Positions 58,801-64,000 of a stretch of 64,000 bases of DNA are shown here, in pieces. A program made the position numbers and the translations under genes. Numbering within the stretch: position 1 is the stretch's first letter; each line of letters opens with the position of its first letter. Source of the DNA: Plazaster borealis (Eukaryota > Echinodermata > Asteroidea > Forcipulatida > Labidiasteridae); NCBI GenBank assembly GCA_021014325.1, contig CM037461.1:2195501-2259500 (forward strand), in the 5' to 3' direction. The notes under the pieces were generated by a model that was not told the origin of the DNA, did no database searches, and was given only the letters and a program-made list of their open reading frames with translations.

Positions 58801-60718
58801 ATAATAATAATAATACTGAGTTCTTAGGTGCTTTATCACAGCCGATGGGCGTATCAAAGCGCTCAGTATTTTTTTCCTACAAGGTATGTGGAGCTACTGT
58901 TTGATTTGGAGCAAAGATTAACGTCCCCAAAACTCTTCTCCTTTCCTCACCTGACTCTCTTTGAAGTTGTGTTTTCTTGTTTTCTGTCTTCTGACATCAC
59001 TACATTTATCTCCAGCAATGTTGAAATTGCTCAGGTATAGACTGCGCAAGTCTCGGGCTTATTCGAACTTCCGGGACCAAGTTGATCCCAACGGTTGGGA
59101 CCAACAGTTGGCAACCATATTGAGTTTTTATGTGTGTGACACTGTGTGAGACTCTCTTTCTTCTAATTTAGTTAAAGGTATCGTACACGTTTGGTAATGA
59201 CTCAAAACAAATATTAGCATAAAAACTTACTTGGTAACAAGCAACGGAAAGCTGTTGATAGTATAAAACATTGTGAGAAACGACTCCCTCTGAAGTAACG
59301 TAGTTTTTGAAAGAGGTAATTTCTCACTAAAATAATAAAAACTTCTTGCAAGAAGTTGTTATTCCTATCTGAAAGCACACAAATTTGTACAACAAGGGTG
59401 TTTTTTCTTTCATCATTTTCTTGCAACTTCGATGACCAATTGAGCCCAAATTTTCACAGGCGTGTTATGTTATGCATGTGTTGGGATACACCAAGTGAGA
59501 ACACTGGTCTTTGACAATTTCCAAACGTGTTCAGTGCCTTTAATAATAATAATAATAATATCGAAGTCTTATATAGCGCACGTATCTACCAAACAAGGTA
59601 CTCAAGGCGCTTAGTATATACTTTAAACAGAAAGATGGGTTATTGAAGTTATGAATTATGAGACCCAATTATGTAGCACCTTATAATGTTTTTTACAAGG
59701 TGCTATGGCGCATTCAGCAGCCACAACCAGGAACACCGGGGGGAACCCCTTCTCTTTTCGATAAGTGCACTGGGTTCTTTTACATGCGTTACACAACACA
59801 TGGGACCAACGGCTTTACGTCCCATACGAAGGACGAAGCAATGGTTAAGTGTCTTGCTTAAGGACACAAGTGTCAAGGCTGGGGATGTACCTAAGATCTG
59901 GATCCGAGTTTCAGACCTTTTTGTCAGCAATAACTCTCACCCTTAAAAAGTTTGACGTTATAGAAAAATTTTGGGTTGAACAAAGAATAATTTACTTTGA
60001 TCCGGAGCTGACAGGCTCAAGTCCCGCTCTAGTCAATTCTTCTTTGTTCAACCGAAAGTTATAGAAATAGGACGGAGATTCTCTAACAGGATGAGTAGGA
60101 AACGAGAAGAAATGCTCAGTTTTAGATGTGGGAGGAAAACCCCAAATGGGGAGAACCCACGCAATCAAGTAGGGACTAAAAACCCAAAGGCTCCCGGTCG
60201 GAGTTGGGATCCGAACCAGGGTCCACAGAGGTGAAGGGCAGGGAAAGAAACCTCTGAGCCAACCAAGGCCAAATTTGTATGGCTCTGCTTACCGCTGAAT
60301 TCTGTGCTTGCGATCACGCGCACAAGCAAAAAATCCCCTGCTAACCTGTGAAAGAAGCTTGACGCAAGAGCGGAATTCCCTGCTTCCATAAGCACCGATT
60401 ATTTGCTTTAACGTAAGCAGAGCCATGAAATTGGGCCCACAAATATCTGGATCCTCGTTTCAGACCTTTTTTGTCAGCCTTGAAATATGTGACATTATAG
60501 AAATAGTACAGAGATTCCCTGCCCACAAAATATTTGTGTTCCTTTCGTCGTCTGACTGACTGTAAACTTTCCATTTTTTGGTTTTTTTTCAATGTGACTG
60601 TTTCTTTCTCTGTCAGTGCGGAAGTGTACAGACTTCCTTGTTCTCTTCCAGTGCGTCTTTCTCAGATCAGGTATCTACGTACACCGTCAAGTCCTACAAT
60701 CAGTTCTTAAACACCTTG
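34855..60718 (+). CDS. KIF27: KIF27/KIF7-like kinesin (Costal-2 type), 5' part: motor domain and first coiled coils
   Basis: Fifteen exons join in frame to 644 residues, and the gene runs past the window. The family has an N-terminal microtubule motor; KIF7 and Costal-2 work in Hedgehog signalling at the cilium tip, and KIF27 is tied to motile cilia. The start [11 protein letters not shown] is very close to vertebrate KIF27 (MEEIPVKVAVR), with an in-frame TGA at 34846-34848. Visible motor motifs are [12 protein letters not shown], the P-loop GQTGSGKT (84-91, split by an intron), switch I NEVSSRSH (201-208), switch II DLAGSER (254-260), and [19 protein letters not shown]. The neck starts at ARNITNKP (about 348). 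Charged coiled-coil segments and a Ser-rich part with KLHTSPPL, close to KVHTSPP of KIF27, follow. All catalytic motifs are intact. Invertebrates usually have one gene corresponding to KIF7 plus KIF27, so the symbol is approximate. Confidence 0.92.
34924..35390 (+). repeat. 63-bp satellite in kinesin intron 1
   Basis: About 7.5 units of 63 bp, each with 'ctgcagatttggcagctcaa', 'tctgcagattgtgcaaaatc' and 'gtgcgcaatctgcagtttgt'. The unit is 21 codons, so open frames of 144-185 codons run on both strands, one of them cysteine-rich. These are periodicity artefacts, not genes. Confidence 0.92.
35904..36245 (+). mobile_element. tRNA-Leu-derived SINE, second body type, next to kinesin exon 2
   Basis: The head 'gtcatgtggcccagcggttt', B box 'ggttcgaatcccgg' and end 'gtcatgacac' are followed by the second-type body. 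The tail 'gcgctataaaagaactagtt' with (ATT)n ends about 13 bp before exon 2. Confidence 0.8.
36258..36395 (+). CDS. KIF27: KIF27-like exon 2
   Basis: The acceptor is ttgatttgcag, and 46 codons run from [15 protein letters not shown] to [15 protein letters not shown] and KINQ. The match to VRVIPNSQQVIIGRDRVFTFD of KIF27 is clear. Donor CAG|gtacgc, phase 0. A SINE tail ends about 13 bp before the exon and a TIR element begins at the donor (see findings). Confidence 0.93.
36398..36853. mobile_element. MITE family E, copy 4, split by a 140-bp MITE
   Basis: Starts at the exon 2 donor ('gcaaggaccaatggttaact') and ends near 'agttcttgcgtgaac'. Interrupted at 36538-36677. Confidence 0.75.
36538..36677. 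mobile_element. 140-bp palindromic MITE family F, copy 1
   Basis: Ends GGGGCCGATTTCACAAAGAG and 'ttttgtgaaatcgacccc'. It is almost identical to 42360-42499, which has the same length. Confidence 0.85.
37552..38165 (-). pseudogene. Decayed non-LTR retrotransposon (LINE, CR1/L2-like) reverse transcriptase end
   Basis: On the minus strand, one frame reads [20 protein letters not shown] then [13 protein letters not shown] second frame, after a shift and a short internal duplication around 37790-37930, reads [20 protein letters not shown] then SLKTYLF. HWLP...K...LL and WNSLP...SFK..LK..LF are the usual last blocks of CR1/L2-type polymerases. The element is truncated, frame-broken and inactive. 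Its 3' end resembles the SINE tails. Confidence 0.8.
38241..38327 (+). CDS. KIF27: KIF27-like exon 3
   Basis: The exon encodes [20 protein letters not shown] and ATVFAYGQT in 29 codons. The acceptor is acccaaacag and the donor ACT|gtaagt. The intron falls inside the P-loop, between GQT and GSGKT. Confidence 0.95.
38405..38793. mobile_element. MITE family C, complete
   Basis: Starts 'ttaaagggtctgtatacgtt' and ends 'aaaggtatactttcccttta', inverted, about 390 bp. Confidence 0.8.
38794..39790. mobile_element. Nested MITEs (three levels)
   Basis: An outer element (38800-39100 and about 39706-39790, ending 'ataccattcctgtataattc') contains a family M MITE (about 39103-39702, TTAA-bounded), which contains the 253-bp element at 39364-39616. 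Outer relatives are at 9885-10060 and 52090-52395. Confidence 0.65.
39364..39616. mobile_element. 253-bp MITE with 9-bp target duplication
   Basis: Ends CAACCTTGTCCCC and GGGGACGAGGTTG, flanked by CCCTTTCTA at 39355-39363 and 39617-39625. The uninterrupted host is seen at 19480-19530. Confidence 0.8.
39812..40162. mobile_element. MITE family D, copy 5
   Basis: Starts 'ttaaagggtatgtacaacat' and ends 'attaccgatgttgtacattt'. Confidence 0.8.
40518..41795. mobile_element. TIR element family K, copy 2 (1278 bp)
   Basis: Perfect 16-bp inverted ends CAGGGGTCGAAATTAA / TTAATTTCGACCCCTG, with TAATG duplicated at 40513-40517 and 41796-41800. It contains a nested family A MITE (41320-41688). No transposase was recognised in the roughly 900 bp of its own interior. 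Confidence 0.85.
41320..41688. mobile_element. MITE family A, copy 6 (nested)
   Basis: TTAA at 41316-41319 and 41689-41692. Confidence 0.85.
42360..42499. mobile_element. 140-bp palindromic MITE family F, copy 2
   Basis: Nearly identical to 36538-36677. It ends 74 bp before kinesin exon 4. Confidence 0.85.
42574..42681 (+). CDS. KIF27: KIF27-like exon 4 (P-loop)
   Basis: The exon starts [16 protein letters not shown] and runs to [16 protein letters not shown], 36 codons. The acceptor is gtttgttttgtag and the donor AAG|gtatgt. GSGKT supplies the Lys/Thr that bind nucleotide phosphate and Mg. A 21/22-bp minisatellite begins about 20 bp after the donor. Confidence 0.95.
42703..43972 (+). repeat. 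21/22-bp minisatellite in kinesin intron 4
   Basis: About 58 units of 'ctgagaggcatttgccagac', with variants 'gtagacag', 'cactgggg' and runs of G. The 21-bp unit gives 7-codon periodic minus-strand ORFs up to 197 codons, which are artefacts. Confidence 0.93.
44163..44295 (+). CDS. KIF27: KIF27-like exon 5
   Basis: The exon encodes [20 protein letters not shown] and [20 protein letters not shown]. It matches VSYIEVYKEDLRDLLELE and LHIREDEKGNT of KIF27. The acceptor is ttttgatacag and the donor ACAG|gtagga, phase 1. Confidence 0.95.
44395..44667. repeat. Degenerate repeat with 'gatgtcgtcat' and 'aagataattta'
   Basis: Four to five units of about 55-60 bp, partly inverted, sit between kinesin exon 5 and the 44-bp minisatellite. 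Confidence 0.55.
44668..46230 (+). repeat. 44-bp minisatellite with dimeric higher-order part
   Basis: About 35 units of 'ctgagccgactgggtctttc' followed by 'taggtcctaaaagtcctttctgct' variants. From about 45535 on, two variants alternate to give an 88-bp dimer. It lies in kinesin intron 5. Confidence 0.93.
46424..46570 (+). CDS. KIF27: KIF27-like exon 6 (switch I)
   Basis: The exon encodes [18 protein letters not shown], then [16 protein letters not shown] and [15 protein letters not shown] is the switch I motif that senses the nucleotide. The acceptor is ctttatctttag and the donor CTAC|gtaagt, phase 1. Confidence 0.95.
46620..46910 (+). mobile_element. LINE 3' end fragment
   Basis: A short frame reads [18 protein letters not shown] then TAG, the typical end of a CR1/L2-like polymerase. 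The UTR ends 'gcgcttcaagcctcctgtgt' and (ATT)n. Confidence 0.65.
47050..48284. mobile_element. Non-autonomous pogo/Tigger-like element
   Basis: Ends CAGTCGACTCCCGTTAATAC and the complement of 'gttataacgggagtcgactg', with TA at 47048-47049 and 48285-48286. Internal 'acgag' repeats mimic the ends. No DDE transposase was recognised in 1235 bp. It lies in kinesin intron 6. Confidence 0.82.
48391..48555 (+). repeat. SINE-related fragment
   Basis: Matches 545-700 ('gaaccagaaacaccggggtt', 'tgaaaccaaggatgcctcat'). Confidence 0.6.
48733..48903 (+). CDS. KIF27: KIF27-like exon 7 (switch II)
   Basis: An acidic loop ([17 protein letters not shown]), variable in the family, comes before [20 protein letters not shown] and AGERFK. 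DLAGSER is switch II. The acceptor is cttttcttcacag and the donor AAAG|gtagtg, phase 1. Confidence 0.95.
48930..49200. repeat. Dispersed repeat shared with 61860-61945 and 62260-62370
   Basis: Shares 'gaggcattgcatggtg', 'taacaccatgtgt' and 'tctactttgctgtgtagatt'; 'ctactgccgcagagtaga' is doubled. Confidence 0.55.
49467..49690 (+). CDS. KIF27: KIF27-like exon 8 (end of motor core)
   Basis: The exon encodes [40 protein letters not shown], and then [12 protein letters not shown]. The family usually has [20 protein letters not shown]; here SVY replaces SIQ. The acceptor is tttcctttcacag and the donor AGG|gtaagc, phase 0. Its last 81 bp plus donor are repeated four more times downstream. Confidence 0.95.
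49776..50366 (+). repeat. Tandem array of partial copies of kinesin exon 8 with splice donors
   Basis: Exon-like copies lie at 49776-49856, 49945-50025, 50114-50194 and about 50283-50364, spaced about 169 bp. Each copies the last 81 bp of exon 8 (from AAG ACC at 49610) and is followed by gtaagct and about 88 bp of the intron. Copies 1 and 2 have TAG in place of the Lys codon. Copy 3 stays open ([10 protein letters not shown], then [12 protein letters not shown]). Copy 4 is frame-broken. None has an obvious acceptor in front. Confidence 0.9.
50396..50990 (-). repeat. SINE fragments
   Basis: 50396-50550 is the reverse of the 48391 repeat. 50710-50930 contains body pieces of the tRNA-Leu SINE ('ttcagatgggacgtaaagcc', 'agcaccttgtaaaccc'). 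Confidence 0.6.
51038..51169 (+). CDS. KIF27: KIF27-like exon 9 (neck)
   Basis: The exon starts [13 protein letters not shown], matching RARNIRNKPTVN of KIF27, and continues into a coiled coil with [18 protein letters not shown]. The acceptor is tttttccttgcag and the donor GAT|gtaagt, phase 0. Confidence 0.93.
51265..51720 (-). mobile_element. tRNA-like SINE (third type) and adjoining repeat
   Basis: 51265-51520 matches 23049-23300, including the minus-strand B box near 51453. 51630-51720 carries 'gctagggtcgaaacgtcagg', inverted relative to 30220. Confidence 0.6.
52741..52846. repeat. Long near-perfect hairpin
   Basis: Arms of about 50 bp (52741-52790 and 52797-52846) pair with about two mismatches around a 6-bp loop (ctcggt). 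They include 'ggttttaaactagtggttta' and 'ggcctggttcttgataattt'. It ends about 90 bp before kinesin exon 10. Confidence 0.85.
52938..52987 (+). CDS. KIF27: KIF27-like exon 10
   Basis: This 50-nt exon encodes [17 protein letters not shown]. The acceptor is tttttctgccaacag and the donor AATAAG|gtataa, phase 2. It is weakly conserved, but phases on both sides fit, and it lies where KIF27 has NRIHSLEEQVAQL. Confidence 0.8.
53216..53900 (-). mobile_element. tRNA-Leu-derived SINE plus a second partial copy
   Basis: 53216-53636 is near complete (tail 'actgagttcttatgcagcgc', head complement 'cgctcggccacg'). 53735-53900 repeats its head-proximal body. Confidence 0.75.
53902..54092. mobile_element. MITE family B, complete copy
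   Basis: Ends 'ggcccaatttcatggagctg' and 'cagctctatgaaattggacc', inserted within SINE sequence ('cactctgct' / 'gatcagaaac'). Confidence 0.8.
54179..54401 (+). CDS. KIF27: KIF27-like exon 11
   Basis: The exon encodes [35 protein letters not shown] and [12 protein letters not shown]. It aligns with YQCCVEEAFTFL and the following LQEWFNMIQEVR of KIF27. The acceptor is ctttctcatgtag and the donor AAG|gtgaga, phase 0. Confidence 0.92.
54463..54788 (+). mobile_element. LINE 3' UTR fragment
   Basis: 'ctacaagccccggcttac' and the (TTGAA)n end match the 3' UTR of the LINE piece at 11988-12507. No coding part remains. Confidence 0.6.
54795..55690 (+). repeat. 84-bp tandem repeat
   Basis: About ten units with 'cctcatctacgagttgttgt', 'gtcagtgcaaaaacctcgca' and 'tgtttgaaatggtcaaaacg'. 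The 84-bp unit is 28 codons, which explains the overlapping plus-strand ORFs of about 140 codons. Confidence 0.9.
56035..56700 (+). repeat. 134-bp tandem repeat
   Basis: Four near-identical units (landmark 'taacaaatttccagcaacga' at 56281, 56415, 56549 and 56683), preceded by older variants. The last unit ends about 105 bp before exon 12. Confidence 0.9.
56806..56892 (+). CDS. KIF27: KIF27-like exon 12
   Basis: The exon encodes [20 protein letters not shown] and DLLGRIKQL, 29 codons with a heptad-like pattern. It matches the KIF27 region with VLAADEVVFNQKE. The acceptor is tctctttcccgacag and the donor CTG|gtgaga, phase 0. Confidence 0.88.
56921..57480 (+). mobile_element. Repeat family N copy split by MITE family A copy 7
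   Basis: Family N is broken at 'gtagtagttaa' (57027) and resumes 'taagcaggacagttc' (57398). The insert 57028-57393 is a complete family A MITE with TTAA on the left and TCAA, a one-base variant, on the right. Confidence 0.8.
57594..57713 (+). CDS. KIF27: KIF27-like exon 13
   Basis: There are 40 codons of charged coiled coil: [20 protein letters not shown], then a Gln/Glu-rich end with [15 protein letters not shown], close to IIEQQLLVDQLSEEL of KIF27. The acceptor is ttcttcgcaaacag and the donor AAG|gtataa, phase 0. Confidence 0.9.
57725..58560 (+). repeat. 28-bp tandem repeat with 56-bp dimers
   Basis: About 30 units of 'aaccggtttcaacccaagtt' plus 'acattgat', alternating with 'aacaggttttaactcacttt' plus 'acattgat'. 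It fills almost the whole intron between kinesin exons 13 and 14. Confidence 0.92.
58583..58759 (+). CDS. KIF27: KIF27-like exon 14
   Basis: There are 59 codons, rich in Ser, Arg and Pro, with [10 protein letters not shown] and [10 protein letters not shown]. The second matches SRKVHTSPPM of KIF27. The acceptor is ttctcatttcag and the donor TTG|gtaagt, phase 0. The composition suggests an unstructured linker. Confidence 0.88.
58801..58900 (-). mobile_element. SINE tail fragment
   Basis: 'aataataatactgagttctt' and 'gcgctcagtatttttttcct' match the tail part of 31-447. Confidence 0.6.
59176..59539. mobile_element. MITE family A, copy 8
   Basis: TTAA at 59172-59175 and 59540-59543; complete. 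Confidence 0.85.
59543..59880 (-). mobile_element. tRNA-Leu-derived SINE without its head
   Basis: Begins with (AAT)n immediately at the TTAA of the MITE. The body matches 16238-16560 to 'aaggacacaagtgtca' and then stops. Confidence 0.7.
60110..60440. repeat. Degraded SINE and MITE family B-like sequence
   Basis: 60110-60200 shares 'gttttagatgtgggaggaaa' with 51355. 60268-60440 has inverted 'tggctctgcttac' / 'gtaagcagagcca' ends. Confidence 0.5.
60617..60718 (+). CDS. KIF27: Probable KIF27-like exon 15
   Basis: There are 34 codons, [18 protein letters not shown] then [16 protein letters not shown]. The acceptor is ctttctctgtcag and the donor TTG|gtatgt; phase 0 fits exon 14. I see no strong family match, so the call rests on splice sites, phase and Ser-rich composition. 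A shorter version ending CAG|gtatct at 60670 is also possible. No further exon was recognised before the window ends. Confidence 0.55.
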
Positions 60719-60730
60719 GTATGTGCCAGG

Positions 60731-60910
60731 GTTTCAAATGCCATTGCTGTGTGTTTCAGTGCATGAAATCCATCCTGGTGTTTTGTAAAAAAAAAAAATT
60801 AAAAAAAATCTACTCCATAAAGGTTTCGAATGCCATTGCTTGGTGTTTCAGTGCATGAATTCCTTGCGGGGTTTTGTTAAAAAAAAAAAAAAAAAATCTA
60901 CTTCATAAAA
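60731..60910 (+). repeat. Two-copy tandem duplication after exon 15
   Basis: About 90-bp units ('ggtttcaaatgccattgctg', 'gtgtttcagtgcatgaa', poly-A, 'atctactccataaa') start near 60731 and 60822, just behind the exon 15 donor. Each carries a tttcag that could act as an acceptor. Confidence 0.8.
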
Positions 60911-61009
60911 ATCCATTACTGGAAAGCTCCATTTCATAATTTCCGAGTTTGGCCGCCAAAACTCGGAAAACTATACATCCTTTTTCTCTGAGTGAGTGTG
61001 TTTAGTACT

Positions 61010-61241
61010 TTAACTCTTTCACGCGCCGACCAGTCGCTAGCGACCGGTTTAAAACCCTTCAGGAAAATAGTTGTAAAACGAAAGGAAAGATCGCACGGCC
61101 ACACAGTTTTCAGAATGGGAAAGAGGACTCTTGAGGGTGCTATTGTTTTTTGGGGGTCGCCATTTGCAAAAAATAAGTAAACAATCAGTGTGTCCATATG
61201 ATCAATTTATCACTGAAGAAAATGGTGCATGAAAGGGTTAA
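61010..61241. mobile_element. MITE family G, copy 2
   Basis: TTAA at 61010-61013 and 61238-61241. Ends 'ctctttcacgcgcc' and 'ggtgcatgaaaggg'. Confidence 0.8.
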
Positions 61242-61900
61242 ATTACTTGGGTCATTAAACTTAATGGATGAGCAGTTAATCTGCCTGGAGCAGTCAGCAG
61301 TACTACTGGCTGGTTTATGATCCAATTAAAAGATTAGGGTTTGGCAAAAGGAATTACATGGAGATAACAGGTGTGAGTTGGTAAAGATGAAAAGGATGTA
61401 TTATTCTGGCCTCTTTCTTAAATGGAGCTTTCCCATAATGTACTGCATGCTTGGGCAGGTTTGTTATACTGGTACAGAGCTTGACTATCCACTGTACCAC
61501 AGGCCTGAGTTATGTAATTTGACCTCTAGCATGACCCTATACTAACCACTTCACATTAGTATTTCAAAAAATGTTCCATGCCCACCCGCAGTATTATTTT
61601 TCAGAACTTTCTGAACCGGTCGTCAGAGCATAGCTTGGGTTGGCAGTGGCCTTCTGAGCCTCTGTAATATTTAAGGCTTGAACCCATGAGTCATGGTTTC
61701 TCTCAGTAAAACAAATATGTCAAATGTAAAACACCATCATTATATTCCTCCATGCTTAATAAGTTTTCATTTTATCTACGTAAATAACATGTGAGCATGT
61801 AAATAGCATTCATACATGTATGTAAATAGTATCATCAAGAATATTATGTATGGGTTTTTGAGGCATTGCATGGTGAGGTATCAATGTATATATTCAGTTT
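61242..61900. other. Intron DNA, nothing recognised
   Basis: No kinesin exon, repeat or RNA gene could be supported here. Confidence 0.45.
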
Positions 61901-61904
61901 GCGG

Positions 61905-62370
61905 TAACACCATGTGTGTGTATCTACTTTGCTGTGTAGATTTGCCCACCAAACACAGTTCTCCTTTCAGAAGAACCAATCAAAGCAGTGCTGACACTAC
62001 ACTGAAACCTCTGAATCCCTATAAAGAGACCAGCGTCCCAAACACTCTTCAGTCTCCTGACGATGACTAGAGCAAGCTAGTCGAAATGTTGAGACCTATT
62101 AAGAACTCACTCCGCGGCAGTGAAGTTAATAACGAGAAGTCCCCTCGATCCACTACTAAGCAAAAGTAGTAGTACTGGCCGATTTCCTACCTCCCCAGGT
62201 AGTACTTAATAAGCAGGACAGTTCTTTTCAGAACTAAGAAGTCTCCTGAATTTTGAAATCTACTCTGCGGCAGTAGAATAAATACATATAACAAGACAAG
62301 TTCACAAAGAACAAAACCTTCACAGCAAAGTAGATATATACACATGATGTTACCGCAAACTGAATATACA
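61905..62370 (+). mobile_element. Repeat family N, copy 3
   Basis: Matches 21930-22400 ('agtctcctgacgatgactag', 'caggtagtacttaataagca') and joins the 'tctactttgctgtgtagatt' repeat at both ends in inverted orientation. Confidence 0.7.
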
Positions 62371-62955
62371 TAAAAAATTATGTACTTATTCATTTCCCTG
62401 CATGGCAGCATGATCCCCTTAGTGCATTTATAACTTTAATAATAATTTGATAAGTTGAAGCATTTAAACTTTAAACCTTACCCTAAGGCCTTGTTCACTT
62501 GGAGCATATTTCAGCATGAGTTAACCACTTCAAGTCGGTATTCCAAAACATTATCTGAGTCTCTGTGCGGTATTAATTTTTCTGAATTTTTTTGGAGCTT
62601 CCGGAGTAACTTTATTTTCCTTTGAAAATATCATTGCCACAATGAAACCCTGACTTGACAAAGGAAAGACAACGAAGGTTCTCATAATAAGCACCGGGAT
62701 TTGTTGTTCTGGCATGAGAAAATATGAGTATGCGTTCACTGTGAATTGCAAAATCACGGCCGATAATCTGCCGTGGTATGCTGGAATCTTGGAACACTCG
62801 AACTTACCTCACATTGAGCCAAATAAACAATGGTGGCAACCTGTTCATTCTGGTGAGGACATTTGTCTACCGAAAGGACAATGGTCTGGAATCAGGGATT
62901 ACACAATAACCCCCAGAAAAAGGGAGATTATGAGCATGAATTCCAGTACCTTTAA

Positions 62956-63391
62956 AGGTATCGTACACGTTTGGTAATGACTCAAAACAAATATTAGCAT
63001 AAAAACTTACTGGGTAACAAGAAGCAACGGAGAGCTGTTGATAGTATAAAACATTGTGAGAAACGACTCCCTCTAAAGTAACGTAGCTTTTGAGAAAGAG
63101 GTAATTTCTCACTAAAATAATAAAAACTTCTTGCAAGAAGTTTTTATTCCTATCTGAAAGCACACAAATTTGTACAACAAGGGTGTTTTTTCTTTCATTA
63201 TTTTCTTGCAACTTCAATGACCAATTGAGCCCAAATTTTCACAGGCTTGTTATGTTATGCATATGTTGGGATACACCAAGTGAGGATACTGGTCTTTAAC
63301 ATTTACTAAAAGTTTACCTTGTCTTTAAGATGAATGTTAGTGCTTTGTGAAATCGAGCTAAGAGCAATTCAGTCACCATGTGTTCAGTGCC
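62956..63391. mobile_element. MITE family A, copy 9 (with extra internal segment)
   Basis: Left end at TTAA 62952-62955. The right part carries an extra block of about 70 bp (63306-63380) identical in order to 7335-7415, before the usual 'tgttcagtgccttta'. Confidence 0.75.
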
Positions 63392-63399
63392 TTTAGTAC

Positions 63400-64000
63400 A
63401 CTGCACAATGGAATGTCTGGGTGAATATAAAAGTTGGCCGTCCCACTGACTGCTAAAAATTTAGTGCGCTCCGAAGTTGTTCCGAAATGTCCGAGCGAAA
63501 AGCCAGTTTATTTTGCGTAGAGGGAAGAGTGAAATCATACATGTAGCCGTGTGCAAGCAAACCATGAGATGAGACCAAGTGTGACCACAAAAATATTTGG
63601 ATGGTATTTGATATTATTCATCATATAGAAAGTTTATAAAGGACTATGCAAAGAAAATAGTAGGACTGGAATGAACTCAAAATGTTCAAAAGGCTAAAGC
63701 TTCTTCATGTGTTGAGTGAGAATCATGTATTAAACAGCAAGCTTTAAAAAACATATGAGGCGTTATGTAAAGTTCTTTATAGAAGGGGGGCGAATAGTCA
63801 AGGGCAAAGCCACAAGAAGAACTGGTGGAGGTGGGGAAGGAAGGATGGGTAGGAGGGAAGGAATTTTTGAAAAAAGTCAAAAATTGTCGGACTGATGAGT
63901 TGTAAGGGGACTGTGAGATTGTGACGAGATTGTGACGTCAATTAAAAGGATCAGCCGCAATTTTGCATGTTACATATATTTTGCGCATTGTCCATGGTAT
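63400..64000. other. End of window, nothing recognised
   Basis: Purine-rich stretches ('ggaaggaaggatgggtagga') and no exon with a kinesin-like sequence; the kinesin gene must continue beyond. Confidence 0.45.

Noticed and set aside
62714..62977. 87-codon ORF MRKYEYAFTVNCKITADN...
   Set aside because: No family recognised and no splice signals consistent with the kinesin; it runs into a MITE at its end.

Overview
The window is animal nuclear DNA: AT-rich, gene-poor, with short coding exons in long introns bounded by GT/AG and many small transposons. The repeat make-up (dense palindromic MITEs, tRNA-Leu-derived SINEs, decayed non-LTR retrotransposons) and the single KIF7/KIF27-type kinesin suggest a marine invertebrate, most likely an echinoderm; that placement is an inference. 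There is no bacterial gene, operon or CRISPR array, and no complete protein-coding mobile element.

Three genes are readable, all on the + strand. (1) The last two coding exons of a class I Rab11 family-interacting protein (892-1055 and 2927-3085, stop 3083-3085), whose 5' part lies outside the window. (2) A complete SAP30BP (HCNGP) gene, 14378-25911, with seven coding exons encoding 361 residues, plus a candidate 33-nt duplicate microexon at 22437-22469. (3) The 5' part of a KIF27/KIF7-like (Costal-2 type) kinesin, 34855 to beyond 60718: the whole motor domain, the neck and the first coiled coils, 15 exons and 644 residues so far. Exon phases agree across every junction in all three genes.

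Everything else is repeat-derived or featureless. 3.1-14.3 kb (between genes 1 and 2) holds MITEs, a SINE, a LINE 3' end and a tandemly duplicated stretch ending about 140 bp before the SAP30BP start. SAP30BP introns carry TTAA-bounded MITEs, a 120-130 bp tandem repeat and a TIR element rich in ATCGCGATATCG. 26-34.8 kb is intergenic with nested MITEs. The kinesin introns carry a remarkable set of tandem repeats: 63-bp, 21/22-bp, 44-bp, about 169-bp (a partial-exon array), 84-bp, 134-bp and 28/56-bp units. Several have unit lengths divisible by three and so create long false ORFs.

The three genes act in separate processes (endosomal recycling, transcription/splicing, Hedgehog/ciliary kinesin), and nothing shows that they form one system. 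The most interesting signals are the array of donor-bearing partial copies of a motor-domain exon, the frame-neutral duplicate microexon, and the kinesin exon squeezed between two transposons.
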